Of a stretch of 64,000 nucleotides of DNA, positions 38,591 through 53,382 are shown in pieces; the first letter of the stretch is position 1, and every line of letters starts with the position of its first letter. Location: NCBI GenBank assembly GCA_020086605.1, contig JACBWW010000017.1, positions 19,807,806 through 19,871,805 of the forward strand, written 5' to 3'. The notes beneath the pieces are model-generated. The model had not been told where the DNA came from. It saw only the letters and a program-made list of their open reading frames with translations, and ran no database searches. Position numbers and translations under genes: made by a program. This DNA is from Lanius collurio (taxonomy: Eukaryota > Chordata > Aves > Passeriformes > Laniidae).

Positions 38591-41500
38591 AATACTTGAA
38601 AACAAAATAGGAAATAAAAATGCATATATTGGTAACGATGAAATTTTAAAAGAACTGAAGTTATATGTTGTCTGTTTGATTTTATTTGTGAAGTCTAAAA
38701 CATAGAAATTTGGCTGCAGACCAGATATGAAGCTGTTTCATGACAGCACACAATAAATTGTATTAATCATTAAAATGTTGTAGAAGTGGTAAATTTGATA
38801 ATTCAGTTATCTAATTATCTAATTCAATTATCTAATTAATAATGTTTGAATATGTATGTAACAAAAATAATCTTCAGCTTGCCTTAGCTAATGTCTTGAA
38901 ACAGAATTGCTGTTAGAGATTGAATTCTTTCAAAGGAATAAACTAGTTTTTTCCCCATTTAGAATTTTAGATATTTATTCCTAAGCAAAGTTCAGATTTA
39001 TTTTTGAGGATTCACACTTTTTTTTTTTACAAGTTAATCTGAAATAACTTCAAAAACAGCAAAGGATTCTTACCAGTCTTTGTCACACCTAATTTTTAAT
39101 TTATGCTAAAACCCTACCAAATCTACAGAACTGAAAAAAAAAACAACTCTGTAGGTTTTGCTTTTTTTTTTTTGTTTTGTAAAGGCTTGTTCATATTTTT
39201 GCAATTCCTCTTTTTTAAGTTGTGCAATGGTGCTATAAAAGGTTAAAGGTTTTACTTCCATAGGCTGTTGTAGGAGCCAGGAAATTTTTCAGATTTCCAA
39301 ACTGAAAATAAATGAAACCCAGAATCTCAGGAACACATTGGCTCCAAGAATCTGTTACAACTTTTTAAATATTGAATGCTGTGGATGCAAACAGTAAGAA
39401 GAGTCATGAGTAAATATAAGTATTGAATGAAGAATTCTGATTTCAGGACAAGGTCAATCACTAACTTGCTGGAATAAAGAAATTTCTTCCCTTAGCAGGT
39501 TATTCCTTGTCTAATTAAGCTTTTTACAGCTCTTTCTATAATAAATAGGACTGAGTGCTTTTGGGAAATACAACGGATTCTATCAATTTCTAAGTTTGCA
39601 GTCAAGGAAAACTCTTTGTCTGTAGCATGCAGAAGAACCTAAATAAAACAGGAATGCAACTCCTGCAAGTCTTTAACGTATTTTAAACTCATTTTGGTAT
39701 TTCTACAGAATTCCTCTGGAGAGGACATCTGAGATTCTGCCAGAAGTTCAGCACTGTCCTGATCCTTTCTAATTAAGTAAATCTCAATTTTCTTAAGCAT
39801 AAGGGTAGGAGTCCTTACTGCTTTCAAGGATTCTTTACCTCTCAATACCTAAAAACTTGCTCTTTTTCTTGCTCTCTGAAAAATCATGGACTGTTTCACA
39901 AATCTGGGCACTAGTTTTCATCTAGGATCTGCTGGGCTACATCTTTATGTTTTGCTATATCAAGTAACCATTTACCTAGGTCAGACATTGCTTTGACATA
40001 GTAGCTTCGGGTCATTGGGTTTGGCTGAGATTGTATCTTGCCTCAGATACCTTTGAACGGGCTTCTTGTCTGCCTGCCTTGAGTTTTTAGCGTAACCACA
40101 GGATGATGTCCAAAGAGATGTCTGGATGTGCTTTAATCCACTCTCATGAAAATTGCTGTTAAAGTTGAAAGTAGTTAAAATACTTTGAAGGATGAGTAAT
40201 TTTATTATACAGACTGATTATGTGAAGTATGGTGTAGTTTGTGTGCTATACCAGTAAAACAAAACCATTCCTAGCTTTCTACAACTGTATTGCAATAATT
40301 TAAGATGAAAATTTACTGCAAACTGGTTAGCCTTAGCAAGTATAAATGCCACTGGATTTGTTGGAGCGCAGATACTCTTTTATTGTTACAACACATTTCT
40401 GCATGAACAGAGAGTTTTTTGTTTTCGGGCATAATGAGAAATTGAAACAGTGGATGTAACAGTGAAATGTTCCAGCAGACACAAGATGTAAGAATCTGGT
40501 GACCTGGATGTTATGGTTCAGAATATAAAGAATGGGGTTTATATCAACGTTTTACTATTTGAGAAAGACTGTAAGAGACAAATGTAACAAGACTTCTAAA
40601 AGAATGATTAAAAAAAAAAAATTACGTCTGTTTTCACCAATATTCTTTGGACATGGGAGAAGTTTATGCCAGGCAGGAGTGAGCAGAAAACTCCCCACCT
40701 GATGCCCTCAAACTTCTCAGCAATATTAGCTGTGAAAACAACAGAGAAAAAGTAAAATTTAAAGTTCTTTTATTTCTATCATAGAACATCTGGTTTCTTT
40801 GCTTATGGCTTTGATTTTGAATATAAATATTAATTTTAAAGCAAATTATAACATTTGTTTTTTTCTTAAGCTCGTATGTCAAGAAGAGTAGCAATATTAA
40901 TTGTTTGTTTAAATTCTCTTTCTGAAGGAAACTTCATTGTCCTGACTGGAAAAAGCATTGTATTGACAAGTAGCATAGGTACATATTAATTTAGAAAGAT
41001 GCAGCAGAAAAAAAATAATCATAAGAGACTTATGCAGCTTCAACCATTTCCCAGAAATAAAAAAATGCCAGAATAAGGAATGTTTTGTCAGGACAATCCC
41101 AATTCACCTACTTGTGTAGGCCCATTATTAATATGCCCTTTAGTTAAAATAAACACCTACTAGTTTTGCCATATTTGTCTCATATGACAATGGCTCACAG
41201 ATGATGAAATTTTTGTAGAGTGCTTTCTGTTTTCAACCTACTGCAAACTGTTTTCCCTTGTTTCCTGCATTTTTCTTGCTTCTGGCAATCCATCCAGGCT
41301 TGTTACTTCTGCTTCTCTTTTTCCACTGTCTTATTAGATTGCCAGCCGGAATAGTGAGAGCACAGGAGAAATGTCATAACTGCTGTTACTGTCTTCTCTG
41401 TCTGGCTTCAGCGTGACCCCTGGATGTGATTGCAGGGAAGGTTCTAAACACCAGGCACCGTGTCTTTACAGTTACTTGTGATCCCACTATCTGTACAGTT

Positions 41501-41859
41501 ACTTCTGGTGAAGGCTTCATGGAAATAGTTGAAGAACTTCTCAATTGAAGCAATAAAGATTTTACTACTTGGGTAAAACAGAGTATTTTTTTCAGACTGG
41601 TTCTTGAAAATCTTTCTAACATTAAGCCTGTATAATGTTCTGTTTCATGTGATTCTGATGCCAAATGGGTCAGATTTTGCAGAGTAAGTGACTGATACCT
41701 TGCATTTCTCCTCCTTCCTTTCCTTGCCTTACATGGGAAAGGTTAGTACTAGTCAGTTCTACAGCTCTAGGAAGAGCAGCAGTCATTTGTATTGTAATAG
41801 TGTCTGCATTAGTCCCTAGGTATGTTGATTATGTTAGTAAGAGAACTGATAGAGGGCCT
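38591..41859 (+). other. ANKIB1 intron 1, unique AT-rich stretch
   Basis: Only short A and T runs and ATTATCTA-like local repeats (38800-38840) were seen. Confidence 0.65.
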
Positions 41860-42440
41860 GATAGAACTGCATGGCCAGCAGGTCAAGGGAGGTTACCACC
41901 CCTTGGCTCAACTCTGCTCTTGTGAGGTGCCACTTGGAGCACTGTGTCCAGCTCTGGGGTCCCCAGTACAGGAATGAACCTGTTGGAGTGAGTCCAGAGG
42001 ACTGTCACAAAAATGTTTAGAGGCCTGAAATACCTGTGCTATGAGGAAATGTTAGAAGGGCTGGGATTGTCCAGCCCAGAGTGGAGAAGGCTCTGGGGAG
42101 ACCTTGTTGCAATATTTCAATAAATAAAGGGGGTTCTGTAAAAAATACACAGACTTTTTACCAACACCAGTTTTGGCAAGACAGGAGGCATTGATTTTAA
42201 ACAGAAAGAAGTAGATGGGGATTGGGCATAAGGAAGAAATATTTTATGATAAGGGTGGTGAGGCACTGAAACAGGTTCTCCAAAGTTGTGGATGCCCTAT
42301 GATTGAAAGTTTTCAAGGTCAGGTTGGACAGGACTTTGAGCAGCCTGGTCTACTGAAAGATGTCCCTGCCCATGACAGAAGGGTTGGATATTTTGATCTT
42401 TAAAGATTCTTTCCAGTACAAACCCTTCTGTGAGTGAAGC
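41860..42440 (+). mobile_element. CR1 LINE fragment, 3' region
   Basis: It reads as the CR1 3' third: TGTCCAGCTCTGGGGTCCCC, GAATGAACCTGTTGGAG, GCATAAGGAAGAAATATTTT, AGGTTGGACAGGACTTTGAG and a decayed terminus CAAACCCTTCTGTGAGTG. It is 5'-truncated as usual for this family and in sense with ANKIB1. Confidence 0.93.
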
Positions 42441-45400
42441 TCAGGTTATGCTGGATTTCTTTAAAATCTTTATTCTCTCTCTGTTTTGTTTTTTTTTACT
42501 TAATACTCATCTTGAAGCCAAAAATCATTATCATACAACAAGGTTGTGTTTCTTTGTAATTGCACTGGTGTCAAGAATAATCTTCCTAAATACAGACTTC
42601 ATTTGATATACTATAATTAAACTTTGTTATCCATGGCCTATATGTAAATTGTTAAACTGTTTGTATGCAGTGGAAAAACCAGCCCAATATTTCAGCAGAG
42701 GTGTTCTGGAAAAAGTTAAAAATACTTCTTCAAGTTATGTGTTTGTTTAAATTAATTTTAGATTAGATTCAATATATCTTTTGCCATTTCTCTGCCAAAG
42801 TCAGAATTTTGATGGGGGTTATATTAAACATTTTATCAGAAGTTCAGCAGTTACAGTTCTCCTAATTTTCTGGTGTATGTAAGGTGCAAGTGATGATCCT
42901 TGTCACTGCAGTTACCTGAATGGCTCATTCCTACTTAGCAATGATAACTCTTGAGATTGTGGGAAGTCAGCACCATGATAAGCAGGATGCATACCTCTTG
43001 GACTAAAAAGAGTTAAATAGTTCCTGAAGTTGTCTCTCAGAAATGTAGTAAAATGCTTTTGAAATACTGTGTAGAAAACATACTTTGTTACAGGAATCCA
43101 TCTCATTTTAGACCCACAATGATCTCCCAGATTCTGTGTTTAGACCTTAAATGAATGTGTTGCTTTGAAGGAGTGCTGACTAGTTAAATTACCTCTTTGT
43201 TAAAAGGAGATTTGTTCATTCATCTGAAAAAAATCAAGATCTCTTTGAAAGATCAGTGGGGTCACATTGTCTTTTAACTTTACACGGAACAAAACTGGCA
43301 TGTAAGAATGCTTCCAGCAAACAATAAAAGTATGTGCGTGTTTCTTTCTGGCCCGGTACGTTTGCGAACAATGCTTGTCATCTGTCTCAGACAGCTGAAT
43401 GTGCTTTCTTCACCTCCCACTTGAAAACATGGAAACAGATAGTCCTTTTGTGTAATCCGAGTATATTTTACAAAATTTCATCATTAGATATTTATGAAAT
43501 TAAGAAACTGTGCCAAGTAGAGATTTAGTCTAGTCTTCAAAGTGTAGCTTGCTTAAGTGAAAGTTGGGAATTCTGAAAGAAATGCATATTCCTGGAAATG
43601 GTGTGCAGTGTTCTTTTCAGTGCTCTAAGTTATTTGGGTAATAATAGAGAAATTACAGTAAGTGCTAGTTGTTTTATTCAGAACATGCAACCTGTGGAGT
43701 TATCACCAGTCTACAGACAGAGCACTGGTCCTCTCAATAGTCTTGTTATGAGCCAAGAGTCAGTGGTAGTATACCATGATTGTTGCTTTCTTCTGACAAT
43801 CTCAAATACAGCATATTTTGTGAGATTGGACATTGATTTATTTGTTTCCTCACCTTTTTACTTTGTTTGATTGTTGATACATTGCTGATTATAAAACCTG
43901 TAGTTTTTATGCTGAAATGCACTGGTTTTAGATATTCATTATTTCCAAATGAGACTGTATGCTTTTAGAAAGGAATGATGCTTATTGTGTACCATCTTAG
44001 TGCAGGTGCCTGACCTTGTGTAGCTATCCTTACATTTGAAGATTTATCCTGTAGGCCTCTTTCATATTTACAAGATCCAGTAAGAGTATGACCCTACCAA
44101 CTCTTGCATATTGCAAAGCTTTCTCAAACTGAGAGACTTCTGCTTCAGGAAGATGCTAGGGTTTCTCAATGTATAAGGGATTTTCAGATTTTACTGTGGA
44201 GTGTCCTCATGAGGATCCCTGTGTTGCCATCCTATTTATTTTTGCTTTCTGTGGATGTGCCTTGGCAGACAGTAAGTTTTACTTTCAATTCTATCAGTTT
44301 AATACCAGGGAAAATGAAGCTGGCATTAAAGCTTTTGGCTGGCCTCATTCTACCAGAGGTTCTCCAGAAGGTTGGCTTTGGGCCCTCATGCAGTTTCAAA
44401 CTTGTTTACTTGTGCTAAACTGAGCAAACATACTTGAAAAATACATCCTGGCCAGGGTCAAGGCATATTGCACCCTATATAGATTGGTCAGTCAAGTTGC
44501 CCATGAGGTTTTCTATAGCTCTTTATGTTGCCATCTTCATTCCTCCTTTCATGTTCTAGCAGTGCTGTGTACCACTACTGGTTGTCTTTAATCTCACTTT
44601 TTCTTGGCAGATCAATCTGGCAGAAATACACAAATTTCTTCAGGCATTCTTCCCCATACAGTATCAGTCTGTGAGTCCCATCAGTCCATTACTCTCTGAA
44701 TTTGTAACTCTTGGTGGTGGTTTCTCTGTAGTTTTTTGTCTAATGAATCTGAAGTCAGAGGGGACACACATTTGTCTAAAGCAACAACCCAGCTCAGTTT
44801 AGTTAATCTCACAGCTAAGCGAAGTTTGTTTGGATGTTTTTGCGGAGAGGCTCCTGTCCCACTGGGCCTGTGAGAGTAGGGAGAAACCAGAGGAGCAACA
44901 TGGTGACTGAAGTGTGTTCACATGCTGCCAGCATGGAGGGTGTTGCACTGGTTAAGAGCATTCCCAGTCTCTGGTTCATATTCTTTAGCTTATCACTGAT
45001 GCTAAGTGTCCCATGAGTCACCAGCTGCTGGTACTTCTTTATACTGGTGCTGGGTGACACTTGTTCACTTCTGCTTGATGAAAAGGTGATACTATCAGTG
45101 TTGGCCTGTCACTTTTATAGAGCTTCAAAAAACTGACAATATTTTATGCACTATATCTAAAGTGTACTGTTACTTTAGTCAGTAGAACAGTCTCTAGTGA
45201 GCTTTTCATACTAAAACAAACTGTGCTTGGGATTAAAATGCCAGAACTATGCCTGTCTGTAGCTTGACTTAATCTAATAAAATGTCAAACATTTCTTTTT
45301 GTGCTTCTTCCCCTTCTGATCTAGACAGAGAATGTCTTAAGGTGCTAGTGTTGGTAGACTGGGTACAAATATTTTACATCTTAGATTTCAGTAGTCTATG

Positions 45401-45473
45401 TAACCTGCAGGTTGAACAGCTAGCCCTAAAGAAAGTTCTACTGTATTTTATGCCCAGAACCTAAAAATACCAT
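42441..45473 (+). other. ANKIB1 intron 1, unique stretch
   Basis: No repeat, exon or RNA gene was recognised. Confidence 0.65.
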
Positions 45474-45692
45474 TAAGAAGAATATCTTCACCTGGAGGGT
45501 GGTTGGGCACTGGAACACATTCCCCAGGGAAGTGGTCATGGCACCAAGCCTGACAGAGTTGAAGACACTTTTGGACAACACTCTCGGGCACACGATGTGA
45601 CTCTTGGGGTTGTCCTGTGCAGGGCTGGGAGTTGGACTTCGATGATCATTGTGAGTCCCTTCCAACTCAAGATATTCTATGATTCTGTGATT
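45474..45692 (+). mobile_element. CR1 LINE fragment with intact 3' terminus
   Basis: A short 5'-truncated CR1 copy: AAGAATATCTTCACCTGGAG, then GGCACTGGAACACATTCCCC, ending in GATATTCTATGATTCTGTGA. The tandem ATTCTATG/ATTCTGTG octamers are the typical 3' end of avian CR1, in place of a poly-A tail. Confidence 0.96.
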
Positions 45693-48600
45693 TCTCCTAT
45701 ATCACGGACTGAAGTACAGCAAATCAAATTACTAAGATTATTAAGACCTAGACAGACAGTTGCATTGGGAACAACTCCAAAGTATTATCTGGATTTCACA
45801 GAACTTAAAGAACTTTTTATTTTAAAAATAATTTTCTACAGACATGAGGCCCTGGAATGAATTTTGAAATGAATCTGCAATTACAGTTGAGACTAATGGA
45901 TATTCCAGAGCATAATTATAGAATGATAACTCTTTTGTTCCATCCTACTGAATTGCTGTGCACCAAAGGGGGAAAAAAAAAAGGATACACCACAACAGAT
46001 TGCTCCTTTTAACTTGTGCTGCTGGATTTTTTTCCCCCCGATGACTTGCAGGAATGCAGTGTTTGTTCTGCTATCACAGTATACCTTTCATTTGGCTGCG
46101 CAGTATCTTGTCTCTCCTGCCATGGGTGCATGTACCTACCTCACAGTGGGTTTACCACATTTCATTTAAATGATGAATGCAAATATTGTAGACAACACAA
46201 TTAAAAATTAATGTAGCAATTACTTTAGCTACGTCTAAGCAGTGTTTTCTTAAACTGTTTCTAGTCTATGCTGCAGCTGCCCCAGTTGCAGCCCTTTAAA
46301 TGTATCAGTGCAAAAAAAACCAAAGCCATTCTTAAAATCCTTTTTTCTCCACAAATTACAATTGTGATAAAAGTGTGTCTGAAAGAAAATACTCCACCTA
46401 GATGAAAGTCTTTATGGCTGAGTCAGTAAGCCAAAGTCTCAAATTACTAAATTGAGCAATAATTTCAACCTTCAACTTGTGGGTACGTATGCCAGCATGA
46501 GATTGTAACCTAAGTTGCTAGACTCTCTATCCCACAAGCATATAAATGAGGAAATAATTAATTCTCTCACTAGCCCACACTATGTTTTATTCAAGTCAAC
46601 TCTCAACATTACTGCCACTTTTCAACCTTGGTATTTAAAGCACAGAGAATGTCATATTGGTGATCATTGTGCAAAGGGTGAGATGTTGGCATAGCAATTT
46701 TTTGTTGTTGTTCTGTATTTTGATGTGTAAAATGTAACAAGAGTTTGATAATGTTGAGCCCCATTCACAGAGGTTGTAAGTGGCAGAGACGCTTTCATTA
46801 TTTCCTGTTGATGACTTAGAACTTTTGGCACAAACCTTGGCATATTTCAGTGTGTAAGAAACACCCCAAACACCACCACTACTTTCCTATAACCAATTCT
46901 CAAGCTTTACAAATTTATTTGTTACTTCAGACTTTGAAGAAAAGTTCTCCCAGATGCAGGTATCCAGAAAGAACAATTTTTAATTAATTACAATTTGACA
47001 AATCTCAAATCTTAACTATAAGCATGCAAAAATTAGATTTATCCTAACTTTTGCTGCTGCACCTTAATTACAGGCATCTGTGCCATCCATACGTAAAATA
47101 GGCATGCACATTTGAATGTGTCATTCTTAACTTTGTTCTCTTGGTAAAGTGAGCATTTTTTTTTTCATTTTGTGTAGAGAGGAGAGGAAAAGGGAGAAAG
47201 AGGAGCACTAACCAGGGCTTTTTCTGCTGTTTCTGGGAGCTTAGTAGTCTGAGAGTTCTTGAACATAACTTTTCACTTGCTTCATTTGTGTTAGTCTATC
47301 CCAGAAGTGAGCATTAAAATTACCAGCATCACAATGTGACATTCATCCTAAGCATACAGATTATGAGGCTTTCTCCTAAACCATGAAGTTGTTAGTGGTT
47401 CCCTTCTGCTGTAAATTATTATTTGTAATGTAGGACAGACTCTGCAGTAAACATTTTAGAAACTCAGCTTTTAAAAATGAGCTGTTTAACTGTAGTATCC
47501 AAAGCAAATAAAATAACTACCTTTTGAGCTAACTGTGCTTGAAACAGAAGATGCTTTTAAAATGCAATTTCAAAGTATTTCATACTTGCAGCAAAAGCCA
47601 GGTACTTTTGAAAAACAAGTATTTTTCATATCTTTCTATCCTTTTTGTGTAACCAGTTTGTTATCACTTGTCTTTTCAAGGGTTTTGAAACTGTGTAACG
47701 TACACTAATTTTAGTTAATGTGTTTTATTTTAATAATATTAAGATTTAAATATGAGGATCTATGCAGTCTTATTTTATTGAGCTTGGCTCACTTAGCTTT
47801 TCCACAAGAATGTTCTTATAGTTTACATGACAAACTACTTAAGAAGTAGTTTTTAAGTTAAGTTTTTAAGGGTTTTTTTAAGGTTAAGCTGCAAATTGTT
47901 CTTAAACTTTTTAAGTTTAAACTGTGGAATTACAAAGTATTACATTGTAAAAAAAAGATTGCAAATTATTAGCTGCAATCCTGATCTTTGCTCATTATAT
48001 AGACAATAGGTTTCTTTAGTAAAAGAAATATATAGCATTTTCTTCTCATAGTTAAACCTGAGTATTTTTTTACTGGTTTTGATAGATTTTCTAAGCAGTG
48101 TGATGTAGTGCAGTCTGTCTCCCTTTTTTTCATTCAAAAAGGTTTAGAACAGCTGCTGTATCAACATATGCCAGTCCTCCATTCACTAAGAAATTCTGCT
48201 TCAGTATTAAAGCAACTAAAATGTAAATTGAGAAAGGTATGCTATCTCATGAAAGACTTCTATGTGCAATATATAGTTCCTAAATGAGTGTTGATGTATG
48301 ATGTTTTAAAAATACTTATCTGATCCCCAATGTTTTACCGGTGTTACAAATTTCTAGCAAGCACTGTGGAAGTATTTCAAAGGAGGAACTCCTTCTAAAA
48401 TCCTATGAAGTCATTGCAGTTGTCCTTCTTCAGACTCAGTTCTATGGTGATGCCCATGGAAAAATCAATAGTAATTGGGCAGCTGGTGCAATTGCTCTCA
48501 GAATCTCATTGCTTCCTTGCTCTACCCATGTCTTTGTTTATCCACTCTCTTCATCTTGTACTCAATCTTCAAGCTCTTATGAGAGTGGCTGTCTCTGTTA

Positions 48601-51600
48601 AATTTTTATAGAGCTGTGATATCAAAGTGCTGCTTTTAGCAGTGTCGCTAATAAGCCATAGAAATTACTGTTTGTTGCTAAAGCAGAGAAGTGTGATGGC
48701 CCTGATGGAGTTTATAACAATCTTTCCGTAAACTTTAGAGTGGCTTGTGTAACCAGTTCTTGGGTTTTGTTAGGCTGGAACTTGTTTGGCAATAGAGTAA
48801 TAAATATACTTTCAAATTTTGAATTAGATGGTTGATGTTTGAAATTCAGAAATAATATGGGATATATTTTGCAAACATTACCTTTAGTTTTTCATGTGTT
48901 CTTTGATGTAAAATGGTATTTGTGGTTTTGATGAATGTTGTAGAGTTATGCTAAAGGCTATGATACAGTCTTTCTGTTAGCACAGAGCTTGAAGATTTAG
49001 GGAATAGATCTGCCTACCAAAAAAAAAATCTTACCTTTCTATTCAAGTCTAATTCTAAAATTCTATTCAAGTCTCATTTTATTTAGATAAAATACTTGAA
49101 AATTGTCATGTTTGTGTGGTCACTTTTTTTCCACTGTGGTGTGGACATTAAAAAATATACTGAGGATTTTAAATTATGGGTTATACAAAGAGCAAAGCAA
49201 GACCAGTAACACTGACACTGCACACTCCCCATGTGAGCCCAGGAGCTTCTGAAACTGCTTTAGCAGCACCTGTGTTCAGCCCACAGGAGCTCTCCAGGTC
49301 TCTGAGGCTGACTGGCTGATAACCTTCCACACCACTTCCCTGCCATCTGTGTCAGAGGAAATATATGTATTATGTGCCTTTCACCTTTAAAAATATTAAA
49401 TGACAGACTGAAGAAGTGAACCAAGTTTCCTTTCCTTGAATGCCTGGTTTCAGCATTACTCCTTAACTTTCTGTTCTCTGAGAATGTAATAGATTGGAAG
49501 CTCTTCCTGGAAAGATAAATACACTAAAAGGTATCAGACTGGGCCCCTTTCAGCCGTTCTCAGACCCAGAATTTTGTTTCATCAGCTGTTGTTTTGTCCT
49601 TGTTCTCCTTTCAGCTGAAGTAGAGGTTTCTTTGGTTGTGGATGCAGTGGGGCTGTTTGCTGAAAGATGAACCGGCGACTGCAAATGGGCAGATCTTGAA
49701 TATTTTACAGAAGGGCACTCATGAAGTACAGCAGCTTGAGAGAGGCAGCAGCTGTCACATCTTTGTTTCTTCTGGACTTCCAAACATGCTGGGAGCCAAC
49801 TGTTAGAACCAGAGTACAGAGACAGCTTCTCCCTTGTCTTTCTGTGTTTCTGCTGATACGTTTAATTGCAATTCAGAAAACAAAAAATACTACAGTGTGG
49901 CCCACCATTAAAAGCTAATGCTTGTTGTAGTGTTAAAGATGAAAGACCTTGTGAATGCTGTATGAAGGTGACAGACATTAATATAGTTTATCGTATCATG
50001 TGTTTTAAGTAGAGGATTGTTTTCTGGGTTAATTTTGACCCTGTCACTTCTCTCCTTGCATTCTTCCAGAGATCAGTTTCTTGCTATCACATCAAATATA
50101 AGCTGTTTGCCATCACCTGTAGGGCCTTCATTGACTATCCCCATTCTATCATCTTTTGTTTTATTTTGATAATGTGATGGTTATATTTACATCAGCCTTT
50201 GTTAAATTTTCAGTACCTCTGCATTCATTGTTGGGTTTGTGTGGAGTTCACTCATGTCTTTTCAAAGCTGTATCATAGCTGTCTCATAATCCTTCTTAAA
50301 ATTCTTCCTTTCCTTTGACTGAGATTAATTTCCTTTGGAGTCTAGTCCTTTTACACAAACAATTTTTTACTCTTTTTATTTCACTCACCTTTCTATATCA
50401 TATCTATGTCATATATTGCCCTTTATTGGACACATAGGCTGTAAGCTTTTTTAAAGAAAGCAGATGTCACTGCTTTTTTCAGTGACTTACACAGTACAGT
50501 CTGCATATTCCTAAAATTTCCAGATGATGTGATAATGTACATAATAGTTCAAGCAATGTGCCTACATCTTTTGTACTATGAGTCGCTGATGACAATACAA
50601 AATTCTAATATATCCATACTGCATCAAAAGTAAATGAAGTTTATTTGGTGGACAGAAGAATTAATGACTTTTGCCTTTTCTGCACAAAAATTATTTGAGA
50701 TTTTTAGTTCACCCTACAGAGACACTCACTTTTCTCATTCATTTCCATATTCCTGCCTAAATCCATTCAGGTCTCATCTTCAACATCTCAACAGAACCAC
50801 CCTGTCCCAGATTTCTCTCAGGTGCCTGGGGGCAACATCTTATCTCGTTCCACTCTCAGTGTTCTCATTCATCCCTACCCAGGTCTGTTTAATGCTCCAG
50901 TTTGGGCAAGAAGCAGCATGTTCTGCAGCTGATGCAAGCTATCTGTGTGCTAATTTCCAGAAATAAATGCATGGAAATTGGTGCTGTTATGTTCTAATTT
51001 TAAATGGTTTGTGCTTTTCTCAGTGTTATAGGCATTAGTGGGATCTTCATTATTGATTTCCATAACGATTCTGATATCTTTTAGGCATTTGTTCTCATCC
51101 AATTTAGTTTATAATCTTGAGAGCCATTGGTGGTAGATAGGGATTGACAGATAATATAACCACAAATGAACCTTGTTAAACTTAAGTGAAAATAATTCTT
51201 TCAAGTTGTTTTTGAGATCCTGTCTGTTGAATGTAATATGAACTGCTGGTTGACTGAAAAGAGTATAGAACTTTTCTTGGCTTTTTGGACTAAAGCCTGA
51301 AACTATCCAGTATTTAGAGTAATGCAACTAGTTTTACATCTGAAAACACAATAATTTACAGCACTGAGAGCTGTGATGTAGAAATGTGAACATGCAGTGA
51401 CTTTCTTGAATATAAATATTATATCTGCATAGTATCTGCATGTTTATATTTTAAATATATTGATGACAGGAAGCTACAAATGCTGCAGAATCTGTCGTGT
51501 GATTAAAGAATCTGGGCTTTAGTTTGTGTATATAACTAGACATATGAAGGATGTCCATTTGCTTTTGGATGAGTGCCTACTTGGTGCTCCTTTTGGTTTC

Positions 51601-53113
51601 ACACAACATGTTTAGTATGTGGAGTCAGCTGATACAGCAGTGTCATTGTTACCTCACAACAGCTCAAAATAAGGGTTGTCTTACCAAAATTTTATAGGAA
51701 AAAGGGGTGAACATGGAGCCCACCAAGGCCACCTCTCTCCTTGAACAGACCTGACCACACTGATGAGATTAGCTGGTGAGACAACTGGTGACAACAGCTC
51801 TGGGGAAACAAAAGTTTGTAATTTCAGCTCTTCCCTAGGTTTCCTCAAATCGTTTTAGTGCAAATTTTATCCACGTCCTGATTCCTTTGGATTCTCTGCA
51901 GCTCTAGACCCCTTGGATTCCCCTACTTCATAGGTCTACAAGGCTGGAAGGGCACCAGTAACTGTGTTTAGAAAGCCAGTGTAGAAACAGTAGCTTTGAG
52001 ATAGTCCCAACAAGTTGAATATAAGGTAGTGGGCAACTCCTACCCTGTCTGATTTTATGTGCAAAACATAATTAGTCTCAGTCCCCTAACCTGCTGTGCC
52101 TGGCATATTTGGATCCCAGTGTGTGTTTTGTGGGGTGAAAGGTCTGGCATGGAGCAGTCTGGATGGGATGACTCATGCACAAAAGGGACCTCCTAGAAGG
52201 TTCACTGTGCTACCAGCTCCAGCCTGGTGCTGACTCCCCTGTCTGTCCCCTGACATAAACCAACATGTGCTCTTTCCAGCTGCACAACCGGATAAGCTCC
52301 TGCTGTCCCGTGTCACGAGCAGAGATGCTCTGTCTGCCCTGTCTTTATGCAGCTCAATCTGCTGGTTGCCTCCATCAGGTAAAGGTGAGAGGCTGGGGAG
52401 CACAGCAGCTGGAAAGTACCTTGAAGTACTGTAAGGTGCAGTTGGTTTGTGCCAGTAAAAATGCCAGGCATTTTATGGATCCATTCACTGTAGGTCTAAG
52501 CACAAGGGGTTAAGTGTTTAAAAGAGTCTGCTTAGCAGAACTGTTAAGATGGGGCCATGGTAATTCCTGTGTTTATGGGCATTCATCTTGCTGGCACAGA
52601 AGGGTGCTGTGTATGCCCACCTACACATGCACAGGTGCTTCAAGCATATTTTAACATGATTTTCTTTAACTAAAAGTTAAACTGATGTCTGCTTTATTGC
52701 ATGTTTTTGAAGAATGTTTCTTTCTTGTGTAAGAATTTTGCTTTTGATCTACTCTGTTTTTGAAGTGACATCTAATTTTTAGTTCATTTCTCATTCGTGG
52801 AAATTCAGTGTTCATGCCAGTCTTCTAATACAGGTCAATATTAGCCATTTCTTTTCCATATGTTTAAAGAGTATTGGTAGTGAAGATGTTTGCAGAGAGA
52901 GGGAGATGGCACAATTTATCAGGGAAATAATCTGTGAAGAATTGGGAATTTGAGTGTATTTACCTAGACAGGCTTCAGCAATTCATGAGGAGAGTTTACA
53001 GGCCCTATGTACTTCTTCTTCACCTGCCTATTTACAGTGCTGTAGCTCTGCATTAATTCATCTAGGAAAAAGTGTTTTATGGAATAACTGGAATATTGTT
53101 TGTCTTTTTTTAG
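45693..53113 (+). other. ANKIB1 intron 1, last stretch before the coding exon
   Basis: Mostly unique sequence. A short local duplication of TCTATTCAAGTCT occurs near 49036-49072, and T/A-rich palindromic runs lie near 47825-47925. No recognisable gene or transposon. Confidence 0.65.
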
Positions 53114-53382
53114 GCTGTGAAGCATGTTACAGAACCGTACAACAAGTGGATGAAGGGGAAAGGAAGAAGTGCTATTGATAGCTAGGACAGCAACATGGGA
53201 AATACAACCACCAAATTCCGCAAAGCTCTTATAAATGGAGATGAAAACTTGGCCTGCCAAATCTATGAGAGCAACCCTCAACTAAAAGAAACTCTTGACC
53301 CAAATACTTCTTATGGAGAAACGTACCAGCACAATACTCCACTCCATTATGCTGCTAGGCATGGAATGAATCGTATCCTGGG
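53114..53382 (+). CDS. ANKIB1: ANKIB1 first coding exon (5'UTR 53114-53194, CDS 53195-53382)
   Basis: ANKIB1 is a RING-between-RING (RBR) E3 ubiquitin ligase with N-terminal ankyrin repeats. This exon gives its first 62 residues plus two bases, beginning [18 protein letters not shown] and ending [15 protein letters not shown], which holds the first ankyrin repeat. The acceptor is CTTTTTTTAG at 53113 and the donor GG|GTAAGC at 53383. The start is supported by an in-frame TAG nine bases upstream of the ATG and an A at -3, G at +4 context. Glycine at position 2 with threonine at position 6 fits an N-myristoylation signal, suggesting membrane association. The RBR domain is encoded downstream, beyond this window. 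Confidence 0.96.
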
